64,000 bases of DNA from Patiria miniata (lineage: Eukaryota > Echinodermata > Asteroidea > Valvatida > Asterinidae): NCBI RefSeq assembly GCF_015706575.1, contig NW_024037056.1, forward strand, positions 15,303,405 to 15,367,404, given 5' to 3'. The translations under genes and the position numbers were made by a program. Within the stretch, counting starts at the first letter, position 1; every line of letters begins with the position of its first letter. Below, in pieces: positions 34,770 through 45,300 of the stretch. The notes beneath the pieces are model-generated. The model searched no databases, was not told where the DNA came from, and saw nothing but the letters and a program-made list of their open reading frames with translations.

Positions 34770-35796
34770 CCTTTTCAAAATTTAACTGGAAAATAGCTGT
34801 GTTTCTGAACCAAATGCAATCAGCAGTTCGAATTCTATTCGAAACAACGGACACTTTTTGGACCTAACACTACAAAATGAATCATAAGTAACCAGAACTA
34901 CTTTTCGATAAATTTGCCTTTTCACAAAACCTTAATCAAAGGAATTCAATAGGAATATTTCCAATGATAAAACCCCTCACTGCAGTGTTTTGTGAGTAAA
35001 AAGAAAAATCATATTTCGCAAGTTGCTCATTCCTATAGCCAAATAAAGTGGTGAGAGCCCCTTTAAGCAGAGTTGAACTGTTGACAGCACATACTGAGTG
35101 AATTTTGACCCCTTTTATAAGGTGTACCACAAACTGTGATACTGATCGGTAACCAATTATTAAAAATGGCATGTTAAGATGCCAAACTTAGTGCAGAAAG
35201 AGCACATACTGTGCTTCGTAATGTATGTGAAAACTAAAAGTGAAACATTATCCTTTAAATCCATTCGGTAGGATCCGCTCACATGGAGCCAGAACATGAA
35301 AACAACAAGCACATGTCTAATGCCACATTTCATGATCTCTTAATTTTGAAGCTTTTTGGTCGAAGCATTCAAGTTCAACAGTCCACGATTGTACATCACT
35401 GATTGATCGACTTGACCGCAGACCCGCTCTTCATGTCTCATTCCAACAACAAAAAGGAGAAAAAAGATTGATTTTCCACGACGGTCGAACGGACAACCTT
35501 ATTGATTCGGGCATAATTTGGCGTATCATATAGCATGTGATGACCTCGTTCGAAGCAAATTGCTTGAAATTTGAACGATTTAATCTCTCTGTAACCGCCC
35601 AAGCTTTTGTTCGCGTTGTTTCGAGCACAAGCACTCCTCGGGCAGTTATTAAGACTGTCACATAATGTTTTGAGGCTGGGAGACATATCGTTTTCATGGT
35701 TCTCAGTCTGTGGCGGTTGTTTCGTAAGTAGGCTGTAAATTCCTCCACATGATTCTGAACACTGACTACATGTGAATAACAAAAAATAGGAAATCC

Positions 35797-36320
35797 GTGG
35801 GCCACACGAAGGAGCGATTTGTATCTTCAAACAAGTTGTCAAATATTTAAAAGTCAGTCACCCAAAACAGGTCCTAAAAAACCACGATCTTTACAAGACA
35901 AGCAAAACTGCATTTCTTGTTTAATAGTACAGTACCACCAGTTTTAAACTATCCCCTAAAACATGAAATGTATAACGGCTGTACGATTAAGCAATTCCAT
36001 TCTCCAAACATACAACCCGATATTTGAAAGGTAGTCATGAAAAAAAACACAGGACCAAATCAAGCAAAATCCTCACAAGACAAAGAAACATTCACATTTC
36101 AAGTTTAAAAGTAGAGTTTACCACTCTTTTAACAAGAAATCCAAGGGCTACACGATGGAGCAGTTTCCATCTTTAGACAATCCGCCAAATAATAATTGAC
36201 AGGCGGTCACAGAAAACAGGACCTGAAACGAGCAACATTCTCACAAGACACGCAAACATGGGATTTCAAGGTTTCAAAGTACAGCACCACCAATTTCAAA
36301 CTAACCCCTAAATCTGGAAT
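35797..36320. repeat. Three diverged tandem units of about 173 bp
   Basis: Unit starts are marked by CACACGAAGGAGCGATTTGT (35802), a CTGTACGATTAAGCAATTCC (35975) counterpart and CTACACGATGGAGCAGTTTC (36150). Each unit continues with a CARACAA..., CAGGACC/CAGGTCC, CACAAGACA and AGTACAGTACCACCA-type segment in the same order. Two overlapping minus-strand frames of 124 and 134 codons (35431-35842) end in or beside it and have no other support. Confidence 0.6.
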
Positions 36321-36866
36321 CGTAGACCTGTTTTGAATGCGAGTTCGAGATTAACAGTACAGTACCGCTGATCGGAAAGCTGTTTGGATTGACGTTGTGT
36401 TCCTACCTCCAATCAATCCCGATCTGAACTGCTGTTGCCCTTGCCTTTCGATGAACAACACATTACCAATGCTCGGGTTCACTCGATCCGGCCCAATTAA
36501 TTTTTCCCCGAATTGTTGTCCTTATCGGACGGCCGGTGGACGTGCCAGTGACGTTACTGACCTTAATATCTGACTGATCCCAAGTCTAATTGCTTCTCGG
36601 CTCTGCCTTCATCCGACATGTCACTTCAACCAGACAAACCTCAATAATCAGTATGATTAAAATGGCTCAGGACAAGCGAGATGATGTTTGGACTTTTCAC
36701 ATCTCATTTTGTATTCCGTACACAGACATAATTGTTGAATGAAACCATCACTCCTATAAATAACACGCACACAACGCAGCAAAGATGTCAGTGTGATGAG
36801 GCGATCAAACAAAGTCTGTAAATTCATTTGAGATTGACGTTTTCAGAGAAACTGAGTAAGCACCGT

Positions 36867-36932
36867 CGATGCATCGATATTACTCGATTATTCGATATTG
36901 GTGTGATATCGATATCACCGATTTCATTTTTT
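36867..36932. repeat. ATCGAT-rich palindromic segment
   Basis: A perfect 16-base palindrome, GTGATATCGATATCAC, lies at 36903-36918 next to GATGCATCGATATTACTCGA and TTATTCGATATTGG. The core contains TATCGATA. The layout could be the tip of a foldback element or a cluster of DREF-like sites. Confidence 0.6.
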
Positions 36933-38645
36933 AATCATATCGAAATGTCGAAAAACTGAGTTATGCTTGAACTGTATGAAGTGCAAGGTCCTGAACAAAA
37001 ATTCTAAAAATTTCCAATATTCTAAAACAGATGCAAAAATATCGACGAAAAATGTCAAATAAGGTTTTTGATACTTAGTAGCTCTTCTTTACCAAAACAA
37101 AAATTTGAATGTGTTTTCCAAATAATTTGTTAAATTCCCATTGAGGCCTTTTTTGACCGCATGCACTGGAAGTGAATGCACTTGCAGATATTGTTCATTT
37201 AAATTGCTTTATTCATGTTATGAAGACCGCTTACTTTTACCTGCCTAGTGTATAAGAAAGAGACGATTTAACATGCACCATAAGTGCGCATCTTTCCAGA
37301 TGCTACGAAGATCTTTTCAGCCTTTGTCAAGACAAGTCTGTTATTGTCGATGATTTAATTATGTCCAATAACACCAGCAGCATGTTTTTAACCAAGTGAA
37401 TGCAATTTTCCATTCAACTGCTCTGTTGTTGAAAACCACTCCTGCCGAGCAGTCTTCGATCCGAAACAGTCTTCTAATTTCACTCATGATCTAAGTCTTC
37501 AAAAGCACAGGCGTTGAAATAATCGTAGACTGAAACAGCCTCGAGCCAAAAGAGCCTTACTGTAAACGAAATTGATTTTTTGTTTTGTCCCTCCGATAGC
37601 TGCATGTATATACAGAAAGACCGCGACTACAGCGATCGAGGTGGGATCAAGGGGCGATGTTCGCCCGTCTTTTGGAGCACAGCTCCGGTAGGTACCTCTC
37701 GGCTTTGCCGCGGTCGAATTCAATTAATAAATCGGTCTTTTCATCTTTGTCCCCACCGGTTGCTGGAAATAGTTACTATTTACAATCTTGGCTATCAAGA
37801 AGGCACCTTTGCACCGTCTCCTTTGGGAAAAATGAGGACAACATGCCCTGCTGTCTGGCAGATGTCTATTTGAAGTCTGAATGAAACTGAGCCTAAAATT
37901 AGGTCTTATTGCCTCGCAGTCGGCCCTTGAGATCACACGAGTAGTTGTCTGGGATGAGTGGCCCTCCTCTCGTGATATGAGTTCAAAAGTCTGATTTTAG
38001 ACTAAGCCGGAAGCACTTGATTACGTGCGGTTTGTGTCTTCCGATTAGGTATCAATTCTCGATTGTTACCAACCCCATATGACTCATGTCATAATGTGTC
38101 ACAATATGGATTACATTATTACATTTAAGCCGCCACCCGACTCCCAGAATACAATCTCAGCAAGTGATGGGTCTGGATACATGAAACGGCACCATTTCCA
38201 CAATACCAAAGTATTCTCATTTTCCTATTTCCAATGTCTTGTTGATCGAAAATGAACGGCATTACAAAGACAGATCAACAGCTTCAAACTTTCAACGGAA
38301 GAAAGACTTGCACAATCATCTACATTTCTTATAATGACATTTATCTACATTTTCTTAAAATCAAAGTTTTTTTTTACAAGTTGATAATGTTCTACTTCAT
38401 ACTATTGAGTAGTTAATAAATTTGGGTAATCTCCATCATGCCTGTAATTTCAATTGCAGAAACAATGGCAATCGCTACCATCGTACCGACTATTTTACCA
38501 AAACGAATTTCTGACACTGTTATGTGGACAGCCGACAGTCTGTGAAATTGCCTACAATCCTCTGAAAAAAATAACCGAAATTTACCAAACAACAATCAAT
38601 AACACTGAGGACATCTTTCTAAAAAAAGATAAGATCGTACTTACC

Positions 38646-38828
38646 CTAAACTTGTACCACTACAGCTGATCCGCCGTTGATAAACTACCTGATCAATTGG
38701 TAACAGTGTGTCCACTCCTCTAGCATTCGCTGCACGATCTGTCTTGCTTTCCCCCGCGGTTCCTGAGCGAGAAGTGAGTCCTGTAATTTGACGTTACTGT
38801 CGTCTCTCGTTAAGCTCACACACTTTTA
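38646..38828 (-). other. Candidate untranslated first exon of a minus-strand gene
   Basis: Minus strand, starting about 27-30 bases below a TATA box (38860-38852) and ending at a strong donor, TTTAGG then GTAAGTACG (exon end 38645 or 38646). The only ATG in it opens a 13-codon frame, so it is probably 5' UTR. Downstream exons would lie below 38.6 kb; I could not identify them. Seen: TATA box, donor. Inferred: transcription. Confidence 0.4.
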
Positions 38829-38851
38829 ACCTATCAGTGGTGACACGGTCG

Positions 38852-38860
38852 TTTTTTATA
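38852..38860 (-). promoter_or_regulatory. TATA box (TATAAAAAA) at a CpG-rich promoter
   Basis: The minus strand reads CCTATAAAAAACGACC. Upstream on that strand (38870-39260) is a CpG-rich block with a GCGCGCGCGCG run and a CCAAT box (GCCAATGGGAG, about 39131-39141). A plus-strand exon candidate follows at 40191-40357, so the block could drive transcription both ways. Confidence 0.45.
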
Positions 38861-38869
38861 GGTTCGGGT

Positions 38870-39260
38870 GGACTGTGCGGGCGGGCTGTCGCGCGCGCGC
38901 GTGGAGGTCGATGATAATGATGTAATTATTCTAGCAGATTGGCTCCAAAGTAATCGGCTATGCTAGTGCATGGCAGTGAAGATGGGATTGTTTCGTTAAA
39001 GTGGCGTAACGGAACGTATACAGTGCGAAGCCTGTGACGTGTTAGCTAGTGGAGCTCACCCGTGATTCAGCCTGTTCGCGGACCCACTTGGTTTGCATAT
39101 CACGTGTTCAACGCCCGTGCGCGCTCTCCCATTGGCTGCTTGCCAACTTCGGGTTAAAAGTCACGCGCACTTTATTTGAATAACAAAAGGACAGTGATGA
39201 ATAGCCCGGGCGCGCGTGTGTGTTCCTGGGTATCGGATAGCGGACGTCTTGGAAGCTTAT
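38870..39260. promoter_or_regulatory. CpG-rich block (promoter-like island)
   Basis: There is a dense CpG cluster in an otherwise CpG-poor region: GGCTGTCGCGCGCGCGCGTG at the left end, CACGCGCAC and GGGCGCGCGTGTG at the right end, with a CCAAT box and short AT tracts between. It has no repeat structure like that of the CpG-rich duplication at 13.5 kb. Confidence 0.4.
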
Positions 39261-40190
39261 TCTAGGAATGTTTTACCGGGAGCAGTATTTTGAACAAACG
39301 GAGTTTGAGAAATGATATTTTGAATGCCCCTTGAACGATGAATTGTGGGGTGGTATGGGGGAGGGTTTTTGTCCGTGCCCACCTGTTATTGATTTGCCCC
39401 AAAACAAATATCTTTTTCTTTTTTAAAAGAAAACGAAACCAATTCTGGAAATTTAAAAAAGTAACCTGTCATGTTTGTGTAAAACACAGCCCACAACAGG
39501 TGAAGACATTATGGCTTCAATTATGAAATAAAATTGTGTGGGGCAGAGGTGAGGCGATCAGTGGTTTCAGAGATGCGTCATTGCTTTCAAAATTTTGGTC
39601 GTGCTACGATTTGATCAACAGTTAAACCGAAACCTTTCCACTTTGCAGTAGGTGTAGATAAGTTTCGTATGACCACAGTTTCCCTCCATTAATATATGGC
39701 GTATTTTGACGGATTTTCAAATGTTTTAAAAGGCCAGGGAGAGGGCATGTGGTGTGCCCACCTTCCCCCAAAAAGAGTTTTAGAAATTTGGGAGTTCAAA
39801 GGATAGTGAAGGAAACTCTTTAGTTAACAAAAGCAATTCCCACTCGTTTTGCGGTTCCCAAAACTGTTTGTGCAAAGACAGCGCACGGTAATTGTTTTAG
39901 ACGAGGAAAATATGGAGCAACAATACTCAAAGAGCAAAGCGAAAGGCAAAAGAGGAGACAAGTAAATTTGGGATACATGTTTTTTGGCAACACCTCTACT
40001 ATAGGAAGCATCTTCTTTTAGGTGATGAAGCTTCCAAAACATAAAAACAGGTTTTACACTGTTCTGCCACCTCTTCATCACTTGTGCCTCTTTTTCATAT
40101 TTTGTGTTTGCATTTCAGAATTCGTCTGGAGATTTTGAGGATGTCTTTCTTTGCAGCTGCTTTGAAATTATTCTTTCTTTTGTTTTGTAG

Positions 40191-40357
40191 GATTTAGTGC
40201 TGTTTTTGCATCAAAAGGATAACAGAGTTATTTTGGATTGTGCGTTTTGGTGGGATGCTACCGTTTTTCAAACCATTACTGGGGCGTATCTCCCACCCTC
40301 AATCTTAAGAAATTACGGTCAGCGTGACAGGAGGTTGGAGACGTCCAAGAATAAACG
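40191..40357 (+). CDS. Candidate internal exon, unknown protein (plus strand)
   Basis: The acceptor is very good (TTATTCTTTCTTTTGTTTTG then TAG, ending at 40190) and the donor is good (AAACG then GTAAGAG at 40358). The 167 bases between are open in frame 1 for 55 codons plus two bases. The product begins DLVLFLHQKDNRVILDCAFW, has TGAYLPPSILRNYG in the middle and ends QRDRRLETSKNKR. I do not recognise it. A later acceptor at 41184 (TTTTTCGCCTCGCAG) would continue the frame for about 16 codons to TGA. Such open stretches arise by chance fairly often in one of three frames, so a non-coding exon, or no exon, remains possible. Confidence 0.3.
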
Positions 40358-41379
40358 GTAAGAGAACATGTTTTGTAAAATGTCTCATTAACTTCTTATT
40401 AGATATTTTCAAAATATTTTAACCACTTCATGGTTACACGTTGATGTTGCTTTGGTTTTACGTTTAATACTGATCGTTAATGGTATCTTTTTTATTTTAG
40501 AATATTGGTGTTAACTTTATGTGAACTTCAATGATGTTATTTCGTCTAAATATTGAATATTTCATCTAAATATGCTCACTGTACCGTGATTGTTAAATAA
40601 TCCATAAATAGGACTTAAGATGTACAATGGTTTAAATTTTGAATGAGACGGCAGCCTCATAACACAGTGTCATGCCATAAATAGCCGCCAAGACAAGGAC
40701 ACATTCAGTCGATGACTTTCCCGCCAATAAAATCTATAAACATTTTAAAATTAGATTGTCTTTGCGAAGACTTCATATTAATTGTTTGGTGTCCATGTAA
40801 AGTCTAGAATGAAGAGTGAATAATTATGAATAACTGAATAATGAACCATTTTAGTTGAAGGTGAAAGCAAGGTTATATGTTAACCCTGTTTGTTCGTTTG
40901 TTTTGGGGGGTTATTTTTGGGTGAAGAAGATTTTTTTGGCAAAGAGTAAAGCCCATAAATATTAATAATTATGAGAATGTGTAGGACCATTGCGACCCCT
41001 TTATTCTCATCTTTACTAGTTTTTTTTCTGAGCATGTATTCAATTTTTTTAAAACCATATTAGGAACCATTATCTAAATTTTGGCTCAATTTTAGCTTCG
41101 GATTTTGTCTCTGACGACAAAATCATATCTATAAGCCTTATTATTTTCACACACAAAAACTTGCTCTAATTTTTCGCCTCGCAGGATTCGAGGTTCGTCA
41201 AACAGACCATACACCCATATTCAGCCATTATGAAAGCAGGGTCTGCAAAACTAGAACCTGATGCCGTAGCTGAAACAAATCCGACGTTTTGAAACACCCG
41301 TTTACATTTTTATTGCTATTTCGGGTATCACCGCTCGTTTTCCAATAAGTCCCAATTCCCAAGTGAGAAACAAAAATGG

Positions 41380-41650
41380 ACCTTGATCATCTTTCATGTC
41401 ATCATCCCTTAATATCAGCGGATCTTTTTGGTCCCGCTGTATGCGGCTGCGGCCCATCTAAGACAACACACGGGACAGCGCTGGGCCAGCTGCATCGCGC
41501 GACTGGACTTCCTTATCATCAACCCCGGTCTAATTCGGCCGGACCAAAATTGCAATTTGCTATTTATTCCTCCATTTCTGTCGGCCGCTCATCCCGCTTG
41601 AAATGAAATTAATTTGCGGAGCAGCTTTTTAATCCCTGGTATTAGAAGAC
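41380..41650. promoter_or_regulatory. Non-repetitive GC/AT-mixed island (candidate conserved element)
   Basis: The block contains CATCCCTTAATATCAGC, CGGTCTAATTCGGCC, AAATTGCAATTTGC, CAGCTGCATC (E-box), CCTTATCATC (GATA) and AATGAAATTAATTTGCGG. It is embedded in AT-rich DNA with no repeat structure. The 76-codon plus-strand frame at 41376-41606 is not supported as a gene. Confidence 0.25.
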
Positions 41651-41929
41651 TTTTGTTGCTGTTGAATAGTCAAGACAAGTCATGGCTACATGGGATTGTT
41701 CTTGGGTTATCTTGAAAGGGTAGGCCTAATCGAGAAATGATAGAGGATTTTGAAATTATAAACTTGAACTGCCAGTATGATTGCAATTTAAAGCATTTTG
41801 AACAGTTTTCCATATTTTGTACTCCTGAAATCATGGATGACGAGCGTCATGATGTCAAGTCTCTGAAATCGTCTTTTGCAAAAGTAACAACGTTGCAGTT
41901 TTCGTGAAAGCGCATTGAAGACATGCATC

Positions 41930-42244
41930 CAGTGGCGTGTCCAGAGGGGGGCGGGGTGGGGGGCACCTTGCCCCCGGCGGATATTTAAAACATATGTTTT
42001 CATTAACTATTTTAATAAATTGTTATAGAGAGCTCTGAGATGAGCACAAGAAAAGAAAACCAAGCTCCAAAACCATTTCAATGCGCCGTGAAAATCTGCA
42101 TATATTTTCCAGTATGCATAATGATCATTGAAGAGCACCCCCATGTGGAAAATGGGGACCAGCCAAACCCCTCCCCCGCCTTTTTTATATTTATGTGCGA
42201 TGCGGTTGCCCCCTCCCCCCACTCAAAAGCTGGATACGCCACTG
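41930..42244. mobile_element. hAT-type MITE with perfect 8-bp target duplication
   Basis: The 315-bp element starts CAGTGGCGTGTCCAG and ends CTGGATACGCCACTG, terminal inverted repeats of the CAGTGGCG type. It is flanked on both sides by CATGCATC (41922-41929 and 42245-42252), an exact 8-base duplication as made by hAT transposases. Inside the ends are G- and C-rich runs (GGGGGGCGGGGTGGGGGGC; CCCCCTCCCCCC). No transposase frame is present. Confidence 0.9.
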
Positions 42245-42289
42245 CATGCATCTCAAAGCTGAATCAATCGAAGACTGTCACTAATATAT

Positions 42290-42395
42290 ATCGGCGAGTG
42301 TCATTACTACCCGGTTTTAAACGTACTTGTTTAATACCGGCCAAGCACATATTTTTCCCCATTTATAAATACCTTTCGGTCAAAAAGTCAAAATA
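42290..42395 (-). repeat. Copy of the 21.8-kb foldback family (minus strand)
   Basis: On the minus strand it reads TTGACCGAAAGGTATTTATA, AATGGGG, ATATGTGCTTGGCCGGTATT and AAAACCGGG. This matches the left half of the element at 21810-21990 in order and spacing. Confidence 0.7.
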
Positions 42396-42507
42396 AGTAA
42401 CAAAATCAACTAATTTCCAACGATTTTGTTCAACAATTTTACCTCATGTTTTGTGAAGTACCTCGCTGGCCGTGTCTATGGTATTTGCCTCGCGTGCGTT
42501 GTGCTAA

Positions 42508-42531
42508 CAAATCTCCTTATATGGAGATTTG
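42508..42531. promoter_or_regulatory. Palindrome with a central CArG box
   Basis: CAAATCTCC-TTATAT-GGAGATTTG is a 24-base dyad whose centre, CCTTATATGG (42515-42524), is a perfect SRF-type CArG box. Function is inferred. Confidence 0.35.
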
Positions 42532-44289
42532 CTCATTTATCTCATTTCTGCAAGTATAAGGTAACAATGAAAAACTGTTAGCCAACCTTTAACTATGCCG
42601 ACGAGTACCGACGAGTTCGCAATTTTTACCGTGCCTAGAAAATTTGTATGTGCTTTTGATTCACGTTGCATTTCATTCTAATGAAATGTCCATGGAAGAA
42701 AACTGTAAAAGCTGCCTGATGTGAAATTCGAACTTTGAACAGCTCAACCCCATTTAGCTGATGTGTATTATACATTCTTATTTATCTGGCTCAAATATAC
42801 TCTAAATTTGATGGAGTGTTTTGCTTTATAATGCGGCAAGGCAAACACCTTTACATCTAACTCAACAACGATGATTGAGCAGAGATTCCGTTGGTAAACA
42901 GAATAGAAATCGGCCAGTCGAGTACGGCAAAAAGCACAACGGCGAGACGCGAGGATGTTTGCACTAGAAAGCAGAAGGTCGGGGGTTCAGATCCAACTGG
43001 AGTACTTTTGTGCGTTTCGCTGGTATCTTTATAGAGCTATTTTATGCATGCAGCCATCTTGGTATGACATCATTATGCCGCAATGCAGTGTGGGGCGGAC
43101 TTGGTCAAAACTGATCGAATCACTGATCTACGTGTAAAAAAAAAAACAATATAGGCTCTGGCGAAAATGCAACGCCGAGAGCACATATGGAACACCATAC
43201 TTTTGGTAAATTTTGGGAAAATTTCCTCCATCTGGATACCGTCCGACCACTACACACACACAAATACCACTTGACTGTAGCATTACTGCACGTATTTTGC
43301 CTCCATTTACAAAATTTGTATATATATTAACAGTGTATATATATTAATTTTAATTTGTGTGCTTTTGTTTTGGAAATTTCAATTTGGTAATAATGGTTAA
43401 TCGGAAACTAAGGGGACTTATGTGGTCAATTTTCGGGGACAGACATATGCAAAATTCACGCGCATCGACCGAAAAAAAATCCGCGTTCTGTAAACTTTCG
43501 TAAAGAGTGCATTTTCCGACGATGGCATGGCGTTCATTTTGGGTCAAATATTTTTGGTCAGAAATTCTGGTAATTTTTGTCCTGAATTAAAGGTACCGTT
43601 GAGGTTTCTGCCTGAAATGACATCACACTTGTGCTCATGAAATTGGAAATTTCATTTGCATAAAAACCAAAAAGGCACAAAACTTACCTTAAAAATGGCA
43701 AAACAAAAATTGAAAAAAAGGTTAAATGGGGCGCAAAGGTGGATTTTCACGTATTGCATTAAACAAACTTATACATTGAATGGGCCCTTTAAAGGTTTAT
43801 TTCAGTAGGATTCGGCTGACAACAAAATGACAACTTGATCACGATCGAATGCAGACCGCCCGATTTATGATCCTTTCCACGAATCAATAATGTGATTGAT
43901 GCACACTGGCAGCTTCATTCCGTATCCGAAGAAAAAAAACTAAGGATGCCGGGCAAGGCCAACTTCGTCCGACAGGCGACCTCAGTCTAGATGAGTATGT
44001 CATCACTGGCTGACTGATGAAGACTGACCCGAGGCTAGCTGCTTGTCAGAGAACTATTAAGATCGATGTTTCAAGATCATTCGACGGAAGAGACATGTTT
44101 CCGCCCCAGTCAGAAAAAACACCCGCGTTTGCTCGGATCTTCCTGCAGTACTTTGCCTCGGGTGCATTCTACTGTTTACCTTATAACCTGTTTTAGCTCG
44201 AAAAGCAAAACTCTATCACGTTGTTCGTTTTTCTTTCTTTCAACCATCATTTGAAGCTCCCGCAGAAATGCAATTTGACACAGATCCTT
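42532..44289. other. Intergenic sequence, no gene seen
   Basis: A tRNA-like B box (GGGGGTTCAGATCC, about 42978) suggests an old SINE remnant but has no convincing A box. A duplicated TGTATATATATTA occurs at 43317-43347. The remainder shows nothing I can name. Confidence 0.35.
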
Positions 44290-44422
44290 GTTAACTGTAA
44301 GTCATGAATGTTAACACATGTTAACAAAATGTTAACACAATGTTAACATAACGATAACACACGGTTAACGCAATTGTAACACAATGTTAACACAATGGTA
44401 ACACATGTTAATCCATGTTAAC
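44290..44422. repeat. GTTAACACAAT short tandem repeat
   Basis: About ten units of (A/T)GTTAACACA(A/T) with GTTAAC cores occur at roughly 10-12-base spacing, including a run of three near-identical units around 44328-44348. Variants such as GATAACACACG and GTAACACAATG show decay. Each intact GTTAAC is itself palindromic. Confidence 0.85.
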
Positions 44423-44529
44423 ACGAAGCGTCAGTAGTCGAGTCACAAGCTGTATAAGCCGTGGCAAAGACATTCCTTTCTCATTGTCATAAGATAAGGT
44501 TTACTGTACACCATGTGATAAATCTCTAT

Positions 44530-44704
44530 TGTGAGTTTGTGAGATTCTGAAAAGAACCTTGGGAGACTGAACATTTCGGACGGTATATATGCTCTGCCCG
44601 TCGTCATGAGACGGATACCGAGTTAGTCTGCTGACGACGTGTAGAACATACTGTCCGAAATGTTCAGTTTTTCCCGGTTCTTTTCGGAACCTCATAAACT
44701 CACA
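44530..44704. mobile_element. Small foldback element
   Basis: The left arm, TGTGAGTTTGTGAGATTCTG then AAAAGAACC and ACTGAACATTTCGGAC, is mirrored at the right by GTCCGAAATGTTCAGT, GGTTCTTTTCGGAAC and CTCATAAACTCACA. Arms are about 53 bases and the loop about 70 bases. The loop contains a small inverted pair, CCCGTCGTCATGAGACGG. The 64-codon minus frame inside it is not a gene. Confidence 0.8.
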
Positions 44705-45037
44705 AAAAGATTTGTCACATAGCGCTACCGTAAACTTTTATCCTACTGCTACCTTCACCAAGTGAACCTTCAAATCTGTTCTCATTGTTCAATTGTTACC
44801 GGTGAGCTGCTTACTGATTTACTTGATTACAATGACACAAATGTACACCTTAGGTACCTTTCAGTATACCATGTATAAAGTGAGAGGATATTACTTCAAA
44901 TTGTTTCTAAAAACTGTCGGTATCAATTATGAGTTGTAAAATATCACCGCTTGTGTAGCGTATAGAACATTTTGATTTAGTCAGAACCTCGATAATGCAG
45001 TGCATTAAACATGCATTTGATTCATTGTTGCGCTATG

Positions 45038-45300
45038 GTCCAATAATCAGACGGTGTTGGACTCATGTGCCGAGGTGCGTGGGTTCGGTCCCCGACCGGG
45101 AACATGGTGCATGTGTTCTTGGGCAAGACAGTTTACTTCAATTGCCTCTGTCCACTCGTAAGTATGGTTACCTGGAAGGAAGAGGCCAGAATGCGCTGAT
45201 ATCAAACTGCTGCAAAAACAACTCAAAACTGATCTCAGATGTGAAGCGCTATAAAGCATCACGTTATTACTGTGATGAAAAAGGTCCTTGTTATAAAAGT
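45038..45300 (+). mobile_element. tRNA-derived SINE
   Basis: A decayed B box (GGGTTCGGTCCCCGAC, about 45079) is followed by the CTTGGGCAAGACAGTTTACT / TCAATTGCCTCTGTCCAC core shared with the SINE at 48833-49115. The 3' part ends GTGAAGCGCTATAAAGCATC and TGTTATAAAAG. Frames of 106 and 91 codons through it are not genes. Confidence 0.7.

Noticed and set aside
35431..35842. Overlapping 124- and 134-codon minus-strand frames
   Set aside because: Two frames of the same DNA, no recognisable product, and they run into a diverged tandem repeat.
36409..36520. Minus-strand exon ending at a GTAGGA donor (GNVLFIERQGQQQFRSGLIG)
   Set aside because: No acceptor with a pyrimidine tract could be found upstream.
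42940..43010. tRNA gene or SINE from the B-box-like GGGGGTTCAGATCC
   Set aside because: There is no A box at the right spacing and no stem pairing; at most an eroded remnant.
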